64,000 nt of DNA from Cinnamomum chago (GCA_038049695.1 CP142455.1:25209501-25273500), one strand, 5' to 3'. Positions 21,540 to 34,343 are shown, counted from the first letter of the stretch. Program-made: numbers and translations. The notes: generated from the letters alone by a model not told the origin.

Positions 21540-23868
21540 CTAGCAAAAAGTACCCGTGCTAAGCACTGGCAAAGCACAACGTTAAATATATCACAAGAAT
21601 TTTGGAAAAGAAATTCAAAACTGCAAAAATTTGTTGGGTGTTAATTTGTAAACCTATGATAAGAAATCATCCAGAAATTAGTTATATCATTAGCACGGGC
21701 AAATCACAACATTAAATATATCATAAGAATTTTGGAAAAGAAATTCAAAACTGAAAAGATTTGTTGGGCATTTGTAAACCTATGATAAGAAATCATCCAG
21801 AAATTAGTTGTATCTTTAGCATGGGCAAATCACAACATTAAATATATCATAAGAATTTTGGAAAAGAAATTCAAAACTGAAAAAACTTGTTGGGTGTTTG
21901 GAAACCTATGATAAGAAATGATCCAGAAATTAGTTGTATCTTTAGCACGGGCAAATCACAACAATAAATATATCATAAGAATTTTGGAAAAGAAATTCAA
22001 AACTGAAAAGATTTGTTGGGTGTTCATAAACCTATGATAAGAAATCATCCAGAAATTAGTTGTATCTTTAGCACGGGCAAATCTCAACATTAAATATTTC
22101 ATACGAATTTTGGAAAAGAAATTCAAAATTGAAACAATTTGTTGGGTGTTTGTAAACCTAAGATTTATCTTGTTTTTCTTTTCTTTTTTCTTTTCTTTTT
22201 TTTTTTTTTTTTTTTGTTGTTGTTCGAACCTTCTTCTTTTAATATAATTTTACCGTTAAGAAAACCCAGTGCAGGTCTAGCCAAAGCAAGGTCCTAAGAT
22301 GGTCAAGACTAAGGAACCTAACCGTTCTCAGTTTGCATATAATTTCACCATCACTGATAAAAAAATCTATCAAATAACATTGATAATAGGAACTATGCTC
22401 AATCCTTATAGAATTTGGTAATATTAGATATTTAAAAAATGGCCAAAAAAACCCTTATTTATGATGTCGGCCAATAACAAAGTATGTTTTAGCGTGAAAA
22501 AAAAAGAGAGGAAACAAGGTAGGGTTGAAGTGTTGGGCCACTGCATTTCACCAAAATATTGGCAAAAAATATGCAAATTTTTTTGTTACTTCTATCTCAA
22601 AGAAGTAACCCTTATTGATCTTAGAAACAGATCTTCTCATTAAAGAATTTTATTTTTCCTAACTTTATAGACATTACAATAGCACTTTGTCTAAATGATG
22701 ATGCACTTCTCAAAAATGGGAACCAAGAAACATGTGATTTGATTTTGTTTTCAAATATGTAATATATATTGGAAACAATAATAAGAATGCATACCTGCAT
22801 CAGTTCCATCAAAAGTTGCAAGACATGGTCACCTTTCTAGAGAATCTCTTCTTCCAATCAATCGTTTAAACTACTTGGAAAAATCGTAGATTTGAGGAAC
22901 ACTTTGATTGTCACCTGCAACAACTCTCCTCTACAGGTAAATATTTGAGAATGAGATCCGTGCACATCCATTAAAAGAACTTGGAAATTGTATATGAAGT
23001 GGTATGAGATATAAATGAAGACAATTATTTTCTATTTTTTATTATGCAAGGAAAAAGAAGCCTAGAGAAAGAGTCCTATGTTCACGACATACAGAGAAAT
23101 GAACCCTAATAATGATTCCACTGTAGCCATTGAGCAAAGTTTGAAGAAACACTTTGAGACAACGTTTAGTTTCTGTTTTAAAATCAGAAGGTTCATGTGG
23201 TAAGAAACGTACAGGTGACATATATAAACCATGTTGGGCTGTGACAATCAGACAGAATCAAAGAGAGGGAAAAAAACCCAGAAAAACCATTTCAAAGCCA
23301 CAACATGCAGAGAATTTAAGAAATCAATCCCTACCCGAAATAGTTGACGTTTGGGACGTCAGAGTACTTGACAACAACGTTGGCCCTTCTCTTTTGTCAA
23401 ATAATCGGAGAGGTCACCACTTGTAGGTTGACTCTGCCTAATGCGACAGATGACTGGATGAGAGAAAAGGAGATTCCGATGACAGTGGTGACCTGAATGA
23501 GGATCTCAATCAAGAGATCGGAGAGGATCACTACTCCTTTGATGGATCTTTGAAGAAAATGTGATTAAGGAGATGAAGAGGAGAGAGAGACGAAGAGGAG
23601 AGGAAGAGGTAGCTGATTGCAGAGACTGAGGAGAGGAGGGAAGAGTTGAATAAAGAGGGACGGGTTACTTTGAAGACTTTTAAAAATTGAGTCTAACTTT
23701 ATTTAAGCTCTAATTGTGCATTTTATATTTACGTTATGTAAGAGGGAGAAAGGGGGACATGGGGGAGAGGGTTTTAAGAGGGGTCAAATGAAATTGAAAC
23801 AGTAAAAATCAATTGAACGAATTGAGTTTGATTTCTCAATTGAAACCACTTCGCTTCATATATATAAT
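21540..23868 (-). mobile_element. Non-autonomous Helitron 1
   Basis: On the minus strand the element ends GTGCTTAGCAC (hairpin), then about a dozen bases, then CTAG followed by host T: the Helitron 3' terminus (hairpin plus CTRR, insertion between A and T). The CTAG is at 21540-21543. The other end is placed near 23868, just before the next Helitron terminus, where TATATATATGAAGCGAAG resembles the 5' region of the second element. No RepHel helicase ORF is present. Five copies of a 126-bp unit occupy its 3' part. The 5' TC terminus was not identified. Confidence 0.6.
21561..22165. repeat. Five tandem copies of a ~126-bp unit at the Helitron 3' end
   Basis: The word TAGCACGGGCAAATCACAAC and its variants start at about 21561, 21691, 21817, 21943 and 22069, a period of 126 bp (130 for the first). 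Each unit repeats the subterminal part of the Helitron 3' end, including half of the terminal hairpin. Confidence 0.9.
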
Positions 23869-24539
23869 AACTAGCAAAGCGCCCCGTGCTTAGCACAGGG
23901 AATGTAATTCAAAACATTAAATATATCATAAACCTTTAGAAAAAGTTCAAAAAACTTTAAAAATGAGTGGTGCACATGTAAGTTTCCAGCCTACAAAAAA
24001 GATCATCATTAGGATTAAGATAATCATTAGTTGTATTAATTTTACAGCATGACAATGAAAAAATCAGTGGCATCCATCTGATTTAATTACTACTACATAC
24101 TAATTGATTCATTTAAATATTCCAAAATCAAAATAATGCTATTGCTATCAATTGAAAGTTGTTTATCGTATTTAAGGAGACTAATACCTGCTTCATCTTT
24201 TCCTTGAAATGAACTTTTAAGCCTTGCAGTTACAGGCTATGATTTAAGACATGTTTATGGAATTCTTGCAATCTCAATTCTTAACCATTATAGGAAAACC
24301 ATGTCTACATGAGTGTATTGTTGTTCCTGGGCCTTAGATAAAATAATGCTTCCTCTTTGCTATATGTTGCTTGATATATATTTTCCTCATTTTCTTCAAA
24401 CCAGTAATGTTGATTCATTGCCAAGGATATAATGATAAATTTAAGAATCGCTGGATTTTATTCAAGAATTAAGGGAGACTCAGTTATAAAAATTGTCACA
24501 TGGCAAAAGGGTCTTAGAAATTCAAAAATTGGGAGAAAA

Positions 24540-24768
24540 ATTGTCAGCCGGTGAAAAGAGAAGAGAGATTAAAAGATTTGGAGAAAATAATTAGTTCAAA
24601 TGCATTCAGAACCAATGGGCCCACATCAGTATTCCCACCAAATTGTTCACTGGCTTGTTGATCTGGTAAAAACCTAGCATACCAATCATGTTCTCCAATC
24701 AAGTGTTGTGCATAAAGAACTAACGTTAAGTTTGTAGAGTATAATTTAGCTTTAATTTCAGCTATCAT
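24540..24768 (-). other. Unrecognised ORF, possible captured gene fragment
   Basis: A 74-codon minus-strand frame with protein-like composition (HLIGEHDWYARF, then GGNTDVGPLVLNAFELI) unlike the low-complexity frames around it. Start and end do not match a whole gene. It lies inside the putative Helitron 2, and Helitrons often carry host exon fragments. I do not recognise the family. Confidence 0.25.
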
Positions 24769-25707
24769 GGCTGATAAATAAGAAAGACAAAATCTTTAAA
24801 AAGAATAAATAAGAAAGAGAAATGTGTTAGGTGGTTTTAACGGAGATCATTTCGTTACGAAATCTTACAAATTTCCAAAATCCTCGCAAATGCATGATTC
24901 TGTTACAATTCCATTTTCAAAGAATTTATTTGATAAATAAGAAAACCCAGAATTTGTAACTACACCCTTTGTTATAATTCTGACATGGATGTTCTTGAAG
25001 ACACATGACATGTTTGAAAAATTCGTTTGTGTGATGATTGTATTGTTGAACTCATTATGGTTGTATTGTTAGATGTTCATTTAAGTGACTGAGCATGCAA
25101 CCATAGCACTTGGTATCGTTACCTATAAAGTCCTTATTTCAGTTTCTTCTTTATGAACATAGTGCTTTTAATTCATTCTGTTTTTTTAACTATTATAAGA
25201 AATCACTAATACCTAAAGTAAAACCTCATATCATTCTGTTGCAACTATCTTGGAAGAAGATCCATCCACTAGAGTGACTGAAGTGGGCAGTGAAATGTTG
25301 GAACTTGAGTCGAATTGGAATTTGCATAAACAAACATTGTTAGTAGGTTGATAGAATAATTAAATGATTATAATGTCACTCAGCCTTTTCTTTTCACGGT
25401 GTGCAACACAATTGCGTTTACATTCTAAAAAAAGAAATTGCAACCGTGAGTGACACAACTGCTTTGACCTCACCAAAAAAAAAAAAAAAAAAGGAGACCG
25501 TGATAACACAAAACAATACAAAAAATTAATTCTCCATCAAAAATCAATTTTCACTTTCTGCCGAAAATGCTCAATGACTTTACCCATAGCCAAGTTGCCG
25601 TTACTTTTCTGATCCATGTAAAGGTTGCAATGTTCCATTACCAAATGAACCACACCTCAAAAGCATTTCCTCCAAAAAATTGGCACTTCACCATGGAAAA
25701 TATTTCC

Positions 25708-26603
25708 TGTTAAGAATTTTAGTTGGCTAATTCATAGGATTGTGGAAAAAACGAGATTCTTAAAAATACATTTGATTTAGAAAATGACTGCTTATGATCT
25801 CTTGCAAAGAAGCTGAGAAAGACAGAAAATCTGGAAACTGACATTGACAGAGGTCGCTCGAGCAAACTCCAATTCGCTCGAGCGAACCCTTCACAGAGAG
25901 CTCTTCGCTCAACCCAACTTAGATCACAGCTCAAGCCATCACAATTCTGCGCAGAACGTCTGAAGACAGAGAGCAGTTCACTCGAGCGAACTCCTTGGTC
26001 GCTCGAGCGAACATGGGAAAGTAATGTTTCATCTGGAAATTACTTCTTATTTTCTCTCAAACAATTCCTACTAACCTAATTCAATCCTAAGACTTGAGAT
26101 ACGAGTATAGGGCTATTTAAAGCAATTTTCTCTCTCTTCCAAATACCTCTGATCAAGAATACATCCCTGGTGAAGATTTTGAGAGATCCATTCAGTTCCC
26201 CCAAGGCTTCAAGTACTGATACGCTGAAGATCAAGTTTTGGGATTGATTCCATCCTGCTTTCTTGAAGGCGGATTTGTTCAAGCACGATAAAGATTAACA
26301 ACGGGGTGTCGACAAGATTAAAGCAGTCCTTAGGTTGAGTCATCAACTGGGAAAGGGTTGTAAATACTCTTGTAATCTTTGTTTTCATATAGTGCTTGGT
26401 TTGTCTGTTGGCCTAGATGGTAAGGCCCGTGGTTTTTTCCCGAGCAGGGTTTTCCGCGTACAAAAATCTCTTGTCCTTCTTTCTTTGTGGTTTTGATTGT
26501 TTTATTGGACTTAGGGCTAATTATTAGTTTAAACATGTGAGATTGATATTTAATAGAGATATGGTAATTGGGACCTCTGACTGTGTTAAGATAGGAATTT
26601 TCA
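25708..26603 (+). repeat. Copia 5' LTR (896 bp)
   Basis: Begins TGTTAAGAATTTTAG and ends GGAATTTTCA two bases before the primer binding site. A TATTTAAAG promoter-like box lies near 26113. Four CGCTCGAGCG-type palindromes lie upstream of that box. Confidence 0.85.
25851..26012. repeat. CGCTCGAGCG palindromes in two pairs
   Basis: Perfect 14-bp palindrome TTCGCTCGAGCGAA at 25873-25886, with a variant ~12 bp before it. A second pair (about 25977-25990 and 25998-26011) is separated by CTCCTTGG. The second pair is conserved in the 3' LTR at 26887-26920. Confidence 0.85.
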
Positions 26604-26605
26604 AT

Positions 26606-26620
26606 TGGTATCAAAGCAGG
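26606..26620 (+). promoter_or_regulatory. Primer binding site for initiator methionine tRNA
   Basis: TGGTATCAAAGC, two bases after the LTR end, matches the initiator-tRNA binding site used by plant copia elements (one change from the usual TGGTATCAGAGC). Confidence 0.85.
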
Positions 26621-26666
26621 TTACAGTAAACTGTTGTGTGATCTATTTATTTTTGCCGATCTCTAA

Positions 26667-26811
26667 TGGATATCAATAGAGAAGGAACATCTACCAATAA
26701 GCCCTCTCTTTTAGATGGAACCAATTATGCTTATTGGAAAGTAAGGATAATTGCTTTTTTAAAGGCTATTGATGACCAAGTTTGGAATACTGTGGTGGAA
26801 GGCACCGAAAG
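26667..26811 (+). pseudogene. Copia gag N-terminal fragment
   Basis: Frame starting MDINREGTSTNKPSLLDGTN followed by YAYWKVRI, the typical beginning of plant copia Gag (DUF4219/UBN2 region). It runs ~48 codons and then joins mid-LTR sequence at about 26812 by deletion, so no functional capsid protein can be made. Confidence 0.85.
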
Positions 26812-27517
26812 GTCTTCGCTCGACCCAACTTAATCACCGCTCAAGCCATCACAATTCTACGCTGAACGTCTGAAGACAGAGAGTAGTTCGCTCGAGCGAA
26901 TTCCTTGGTCACTCGAGCAAACGTGGGAAAGTAGTGTTTCATCCGGAAATTACTTCCTATTTTCTCTCAAGCAATTCCTGCTATCCTAATTCAATCCTAA
27001 GACTTGAGATACGAGTATAGGGCTATTTAAAGCCATTCTCTCTCTCTTCCAAGTACCTCTGATCAAGAATACATCCCTGGTGATGAAGATTTTGAGAGAT
27101 CCATTCAGTTCCCCTAAGGCTTCAAGTACTGATACGCTGAAGATCAAGTTTTGGAATTGATTCCATCCTGCTTTCTTGAAGGCGGATTTGTTCAAGCACG
27201 GTGAAGATTAATGATGGGGTGTCGACAAGATTAAAGCAGTCCTTAGGTTGAGTCACCAACTGAGAAATGGTTGTAAGTACTCTTGTTATCTTCGTTTTCA
27301 TATAGTGCTTGGTTTGTCGTTGGCCTAGACGGTAAGGCCCGTGGTTTTTTCCCGAGCAGGGTTTTCCACGTACAAAAATCTCGTCCATCTCTCATTGTGG
27401 TTTGATTGTTTTATTGGACTTAGGGCTAATTATTAGTTTAAACACGTGAGATTGATATTTAATAAAGATCTGGAAATTGGGACCTCTGCCTATGTTAAGG
27501 TAGGAATTTTTATTTCC

Positions 27518-30500
27518 AACTTAATCTGATCACTGTCTGAATTGTCAAATTTTGAGGCTATTGAATACAGTTCAACATCCATTTAAGCAATTATTTTAGC
27601 ATATGATTTATATGTAGTTTGGCAAATATATGGATTAAGTTAATTAGAAAAGTTTTCCCCAACCAATGCATTTTTTATTAAAATAAAATCATAGCAAAGT
27701 GAAAAATGTACTGCACTTAAGAAGGTATAGGAAAATAGAATGCAATTGTAAAGGAAAAGTATGAATTGATAAAGAGGTCCATCATTCACCTATGGGCTCA
27801 TCTTTTAGTTAATATAATTAAGTTTGATATTAGTTTTTTGCTTGAGAGGGAGGGAGAGATTAGTTTCAGTATATCAGCTTTTAAGCCCATGTACTTAATG
27901 GACCAACCTAAACCAGGGATTATGGATTCCGATTGCTCAATAGATCTAGAACAGGTGGACCATCTTGGCATAATATCCTAAAAAGGGTTCAAACATATAA
28001 CAGGAGAAATGTTGAACGTCATTTTTAATCATATATAGCAAGCAAGAAATTAAAAAAAAAAAAAAAGTTTTCTATGATAAACCGGTACCAACCCATTACA
28101 AATATAAATATCCTTTATCTCAGATGTTCTTTCAGCACAATCACCCTAATGATTTGTCACAAGCATCATGACTTTACAGGTTTGGTTCATATGTTAAATC
28201 ACACAATATACAACCATTGAACAACATTTCAAACTTTCAATAATAAATCATTGAGTAGATGGAATTATGTTTATTGAGATTTCAATTATTGGATAGTAAA
28301 ACATAGACAAAATATGGAACCATGCCACTCTTGAGGTCTCACATACCATAGCAACAAAGAACTGCATAACATCTATTTACACTACTTCCTCCAAATAAAT
28401 ATTTTATCATTCTACTTCTAAATTTCTATCCGTTGAATTAACTTGTCACCAAATTTCTCTTTAATAGATAATGTCACAACTCAATCATTATAGATGATAA
28501 ACAAAGAAGAGAACCATCTTTACATTGAAAAAAGAAAGAAAGAAAGAATAGCCCAATCAGCCAAAATCTAAAATTTCCAAACATGATTTCTAACTGTCAC
28601 TTTAAAAAATTTGTTGTCTGCTGCCTAAAGCAGGAACATCCCATGATTTCAAATTATGCTAATGAAAAGGAAATGATTTGAGAGATTCATCTCATGGAGA
28701 AGATTTGTGGAAACCTCAGAATTAGAAATTAATTACCGAAACTTAAAAAATTGCATTTAAAAACACCAAACAATTTGTTATCATCAGCATAAATATGGAC
28801 TGAAATTAATGCCCATATCAAAATGGTGAGACTAAACAACTCATCAAATACAATTATAAAATCAGTGCCTAACAACTTAAATATAGTCCGCATCATAGTT
28901 CTTTCGGGTAAAGAATCCAAAAGGCAGAAAGAGAGAACAGGCAATTATCACTAACACTTGCAACTTATCCAAATAATAGTACCGTAGTAACACCAATCTA
29001 CAGAGAAAAATGCATAGAGGCTTCTAAATACAATCATAATGTTCAAATGTAACTACAAACAACGTGCACCACCAAAGGTTTTAAATAATGGCTATAAAAT
29101 AATGATTTAAATGTTCCATTGGGTGAAACAGAAATTAAGGTCCTAATATGAGTGATTGTAAGCATTACAATTCAGCTGCATTGTCTATGTCGCTTAGCCT
29201 TGTGAGTGAACACGATTGACTTAGGTCACTGCTTCTGTTCGTCTTCACTTAATATTTAATTATTTCCAAGAGTATGACACGCTTTTCTTTGATTTTACTC
29301 ACATTACATGACTAAACCCATAAAGGAACAATTGTCTCACATGTCTTCCTTACACATGGGTTAATTATGTATATTAAACATGACTAAATAATATACATAT
29401 AAGGGCATTTGGAATTTTTTTCATCTTTTCAAACATACCCACTGTCATGAATGGTCCAAAGCTCCCTCTTATCTTCTAATTCAAATTCCTTAGTTGTGAA
29501 CATAATACTATATAGAGTGTGGTGTCCCTGCTCTTTCCTCTGCTCTATGTGCAAAAGAAAATTCTGAAATGCAAAAATAATGAGCTTAGTAATCTTGAAT
29601 TTGTTGAGCAGTAAGATAGGATCATGTCAATCATCAAAGTGGAGGAAATTTTCAAGAACATGATATCCACCACATTTTCAGTATGAAACCCATGAGAAAT
29701 TAAATACAACAAACTTGACATTGATTGTCATGTGTTTCATTGTCTGGAAAGAAAATGAATATCCTCATATAATCAATATGTGATGAACATTTATGAAATC
29801 ATTTTGCATCATCATAAACAGAAAAGAAATTCTCAAGATAAAAACTGATCATGAACTGAATAAAAAAAAAGTAAATTGCAAAATATTATTAGGAAGTTTA
29901 AACAACATTAAGAATAAGAAATAAAGGCAACCTTCAGTAGACATATGAAAACATATTGGAACACAAATAAATTAAGTCCCATCGACTTTTTTAAGCAAAG
30001 AAAATAATTTGTTGCCAATTTAGAAAGTCTTGAATCGCAGGTACTAATAAAATATATTGCAATTCATTTTAGCACATGGTGTCAAATGCTCCTGCTATAA
30101 CATAATTTCTATACAAAAAAGGAAGTTAAAACATGAATAGATCTACTAATGAGTGAAAGGAAAAGTCCCCACAACAAACCCTTCCAACAACTTGCTTGTT
30201 TTCTATAGTTAGAACTGCAGGATAAACACATGCTTTTATATGTGTCTGCGAAGCAAAACATGTCTCCGTGGGCAACTTAAATGACATGTAAACATGTATC
30301 TAAACTACGGTGGGGAGAGAAGGATTATCCAATACATTTTCAAGTATGAAATGCAAAAAATAAAAAATAATATATATATATATATATATATTATAGGAGA
30401 ACAAATATCAATCTGCACCTGATTTAATTGTGTGGTCAAGTCACCCATATCACATCCCTGCATGTGAAGTAGACATGATTCAGTGATCATACAAGTTAAC

Positions 30501-32042
30501 AGTACAATGAATTTGCGATGTTTCAAATTTTAAAACTCTCAAGAAAGAGCAGATTGGAAATTGTGCTTTGTTTCATGCTTATTTAAACAGCTTTGTAACC
30601 TAAATTTGATTTATTAGGTAGAGACAATGAGTTGATTGGTTTTATGCAGCCCAATACATGCCACAAAATGCAGTGTATGTCCTAAATGCATTTTACCTAG
30701 AAATTTGTAGCATATCTCAAGTTATTTGACCTGCTTCCTTTCATAGAGAAAAGAACCATATACAATGAATATGGTAAGAGAGAAGAAGCTACACTAATAA
30801 AAGGGGTAAAATCCTTTGAAATAGTCATGTCACTAAGATGCAAATTCAATCGGGCTTTTAATCAAACACCTCATGCTCCACTTAAGATTTATATAAGAAA
30901 GGAAAAAAAAAAAAACCTTAGCCCTTTAGATTCGATTTCTATAGGACTTGTGATCAAACACTATAGTGCCCCAACAATAAAAAAAAAAAAAACCTTCAAA
31001 AAAAAATAAATACATACGAACAGTTCGTGCCCATCTTAAATGTTTTGGAAAGGAAGGGAAAAAAAAAAAACACACCACATACATACGTATGGAGCTCCAA
31101 TAGTGGGAAAACAAAACGTTGGTCCGAGACAGTAGGATTTGGTTCTCTCTTTTTTCTTTCTTTCTTGTTTTTTTGGCAAAACACATTTCGGTTTGCCACC
31201 AAAAACCCCTAATATTGTTGTCAAGTGTGTTATTCTTGCAAACATGGATCAGATTTCAGACCCGCATGCCTCATCTTCTTGCTCTTGCCATTGGCCAAGA
31301 AATTAATACCTTGCCATTAGCAAATAAATCCGATCTCTACAATCTTGGTTCCTCCAGCTCCAATCTTTGCAATTCTAAAAGACATCAAAATAAAAACTAA
31401 CCTTTTGATAGTTATAATAAAAATACCTCTTCACATCTTGCTTGAACATTCTTTCGTTGTGAAATGGTTTGGAGGAGTTACAGAAGGGAGTTGCAGTGTA
31501 GCATATAAGGAATGTGGAAGGAATTAGAGAAACTGCCATAGTAGGACGGAAAGAAAATATTTTGAAAGATTTGAAGGACATGAAAAATATTAATTCATTC
31601 ATCAAATTAACCGTACTTCAAAATCCTAATCGACCCAGTCATTAAGTTACTGTCTTTGCAAGTCTCTCCAAACGCATTACACTGCAAAGGCAAAATCCAG
31701 AGTGCCAAAGTCTACTGGAACAGAACAATCTAGTCTGGATTTGTACATATGGGCAATTAACTCATAAATCCAATAGCAGAAAATCATGACCCATAAATGA
31801 ATAGACAAAAAAAAAAAAAAAAAAAAAAAAAAAGGAAGAAAAAAAAAGGCCATCAAAGCAAACCCAATGATCATCAAAGAAAGAAAACCCAAGAAAAATG
31901 AGGATGTGATAAGACATCAAATCCAACGAAAACATAGAGAAAATGGGGAAAGAGATGAATTACAGGAAACAATGCAAGAGATGCAGGAACAACCATGTGC
32001 ATATCTCAAAGAATCGAAGAGATTAGAGAGTGCCTGTACATT
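27518..32042. other. AT-rich body of putative Helitron 2, no clear gene
   Basis: Long AT-rich stretch with poly-A runs (28050, 30900-31070, 31806-31832) and a TA tract at 30369-30391. Exon-like islands with AG/GT borders on the minus strand occur at 31310-31374 and ending at 31427. Nothing else is supportable. Confidence 0.35.
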
Positions 32043-32047
32043 GTCAC

Positions 32048-32782
32048 TGTGAGAGCCTAAATTTTACGGACTTGATTAGATGAGTATGAAACTCATAAAT
32101 ACTCATAAATACTGCTGTTGAGCTTTTTGGAGAAGATAGATCACCTTAAAATCTGAAAGGAAAGGAGAAATAGAGATCAGAGATCCTAACTGCCATCAGC
32201 TGAATGTTATCCGATACCTGAGTTAGTGTTATCACTGAACAAAGGATGGAGAATGGCAAGTATGCTTGTATTGTATTCAATTGTATGGTGTTCTGTAACA
32301 CATACCTAAGAAGGGATTCTTACCCTTGCATATATAGATGAAAGTCTCACCTGGCGCTCCTTTAGTGGGGGTAGATGGAGATATTGTTCAGTCAGATCAT
32401 GAGATGACATCTCGTATTAATGTGGATGTGATCGTCTGATAAAGACGACACCTAATCATTATTTGACGTCAATCTTTTTTGTCAGCACGTTCTGCAACGT
32501 AGATGATACCGAGACCAGACTTGGACGCATCTTGGCACTGTTACCGAGGTGCCTTATACCGAGACTGAGGTGAGCATAACCGGTATTCTTACCGAGGCTA
32601 GCTCAAGCTTGGTGCTAGCTGGCACTGTTGCCGAGCTGAGATAAGATGCCTAGCTGGTACTGTTACCGAACCGGATGTGTCTTAGCACTATTGCCGAGCT
32701 TGGTCACCGAAATCGGGATGAGCTGAGCTGGTACTGTTACCGAGATTAACGTAATCCTTCTCTTAGGAAAACACCCCATACA
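32048..32782 (+). mobile_element. Probable solo LTR (735 bp)
   Basis: Begins TGTGAGAGCCTAAA (compare TGATGAGAGCCTAAA of the 5693 LTR) and ends CCCATACA. The flanks are GTCAC and GTCAA, a 5-bp target duplication with one mismatch. It includes a TATATAG promoter-like box near 32332 and six copies of a GGTACTGTTACCGAG-type motif at about 32538-32745. Confidence 0.55.
32538..32745. repeat. Degenerate repeats of a GGYACTGTTACCGAG motif
   Basis: About six copies spaced 25-60 bp apart (GGCACTGTTACCGAG, GGTATTCTTACCGAG, GGCACTGTTGCCGAG, GGTACTGTTACCGAA and others) within the probable solo LTR. A single related copy is near 47055. Confidence 0.75.
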
Positions 32783-33118
32783 GTCAATAGTCATAATACC
32801 GTGGAGGAGGAGTTGGGGAATGTGAGAAGAGTTGAAACTGATAAAATTAAGAGGTCAGAATAGAGAGGGAAGATGAAGCGGAAGAGTCTTTTGGCGTTTC
32901 ATTTATTCATTCTGCTTTAAACCAATGGAAACAACTTCGTCTATTAAGAGGCAGTTATTCACACGTGGATATATAACTATTGATGGTTGATATTAGAAGG
33001 AGGTGTATTAATGACTGATATTAGTACACAGTCAAAACAGAATTGGAGAAGGCCAAAATCAAATTTGAAATTCGCAAGAAATTGGCAATCAAATCCATTT
33101 CGCTTTATATATATATAA

Positions 33119-34343
33119 ATATATAATCTATAATTATTTAATGGGTGGGATCATCTTTAAACTTGACCCAAAAAAATTGAACTGGATTGTTGGGTTGGTA
33201 ACAGGTTATGCCACCTCTGAACCGACACCAAATGTTTCGAAACTAGCTGTCCGGGTTAGTGGGCAGGTTAACCGGACCCAAACTTACTCCAGCCCAGGCC
33301 CAACCCAGCCAAGTGCTCCGGCGGGTCTACCTAAACAGATCTGACCTGGCCCAGCCCAGCCAAGTGCCCGGGGGGTTAAATCATTTTCCTTAAACCTATA
33401 TCTAAACCAAATATAGATATTGCAATATTATACATTGTCTTTAGTCATTTGGAGAAGAAATCAATTACAACCATAAACCTAAAAATTAAAAGAGAAGGCT
33501 AAGAATCCAACTTACATGGTTGGAGGGAACCAAGAAAATCATAAGAGATGGTCGTCTTGGTGCAAGAGGGAGATATAGAAGGTTAGGCATTTATAAAGAA
33601 ACATCATAGTTAAAACTCCACCATTACATGTGAATTAATACTCATTAATGGGTATAAAAGAAAATTTACACCCTTCACTGTTCATGAGTTATACTCATTA
33701 TCGAGTATAAAAGAAAACCTACGTTTAAATCAGTGTAAAAGAAAATCTACGTTTCCTCTCTCACCTTTCATGACAACCTCTCCTACAAATATTATTCCTC
33801 TTCAAAATGGACACTTAAGCTATAGACCACACAAATTAATCGCACAAAAGGAAAACATCACACAATCAATTGGGCACCCTAGTTGTAAGGAGTGGCCGTT
33901 CTCACATGGCTACCCTAGGTACGCCACCTTTCCTCGGGCTAATTTCCTTTCTTAATTGTGTGGGCTTTCTTCTCGCATGTGCGAGCTCCTTTCCCACATG
34001 AGTGGGTTGTCTACCCGTGTGCATGCGGGCTCTCACTTGAGTCTCAACCCCCTTGGTTGGGTTACCAAAAAAAAGAAAAAAAAAAGAAACATAGGTATAT
34101 ATTAAGTATATCTATAGAAATCACATCATTAATTATCTAGTGGGCCACAATGCATAGTTAACTTTCCTATTTTGTAAGAAAATCAATTAAATCTTTATAT
34201 CAATAAACCAAAAGGATGAGACCATGTTAAGGTTATAAATCCACTAGGTTAAGCCCATCACTAATTTGGGTCAAATTAAGATCAGGTCGTCAGATACAAT
34301 GCTATATTGGTCTCACACAGTCTCGTCTTGACAGTTTAGGTTC
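33119..34343. other. Intergenic with repeat fragments
   Basis: Contains a CCCAGCCCA/AAGTGC-rich fragment at 33280-33375, short repeats of ACTCATTAnnGnGTATAAAAG near 33640-33750, and at 33980-34085 a likely retroposon tail ending in an A-rich run. No gene seen. Confidence 0.4.

Larger units (their letters stand above)
25708..27512 (+). mobile_element. Deleted Ty1/Copia element with 5-bp target duplication TTTCC
   Basis: Structure: LTR (25708-26603), primer binding site, start of gag, then directly into the middle of the second LTR (about 26812-27512). TTTCC flanks both ends (25703-25707 and 27513-27517), so this is one insertion. The deletion removed nearly all of gag-pol plus roughly the first 195 bp of the 3' LTR. 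The LTRs are about 95% identical by eye over the shared part. The 3' LTR ends TA rather than CA. Confidence 0.88.
23871..33118 (-). mobile_element. Putative Helitron 2 (large, with nested insertions)
   Basis: The minus-strand 3' end is GTGCTAAGCACGGGG (hairpin) followed by CTAG at 23871-23874 and host T. Subterminal sequence (AACATTAAATATATCATAA) matches Helitron 1, so the family is shared. The 5' limit is placed near 33118, where TCGCTTTATATATATATA on the + strand resembles the sequence preceding Helitron 1's end. Length of ~9 kb includes a copia element and possibly a solo LTR. The left end is well supported; the right end is inferred from one short similarity. Confidence 0.45.

Noticed and set aside
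21561-22165. 126-bp array considered as a CRISPR or centromeric satellite
   Set aside because: Only five contiguous units with no spacers, matching the subterminal sequence of adjacent Helitrons.
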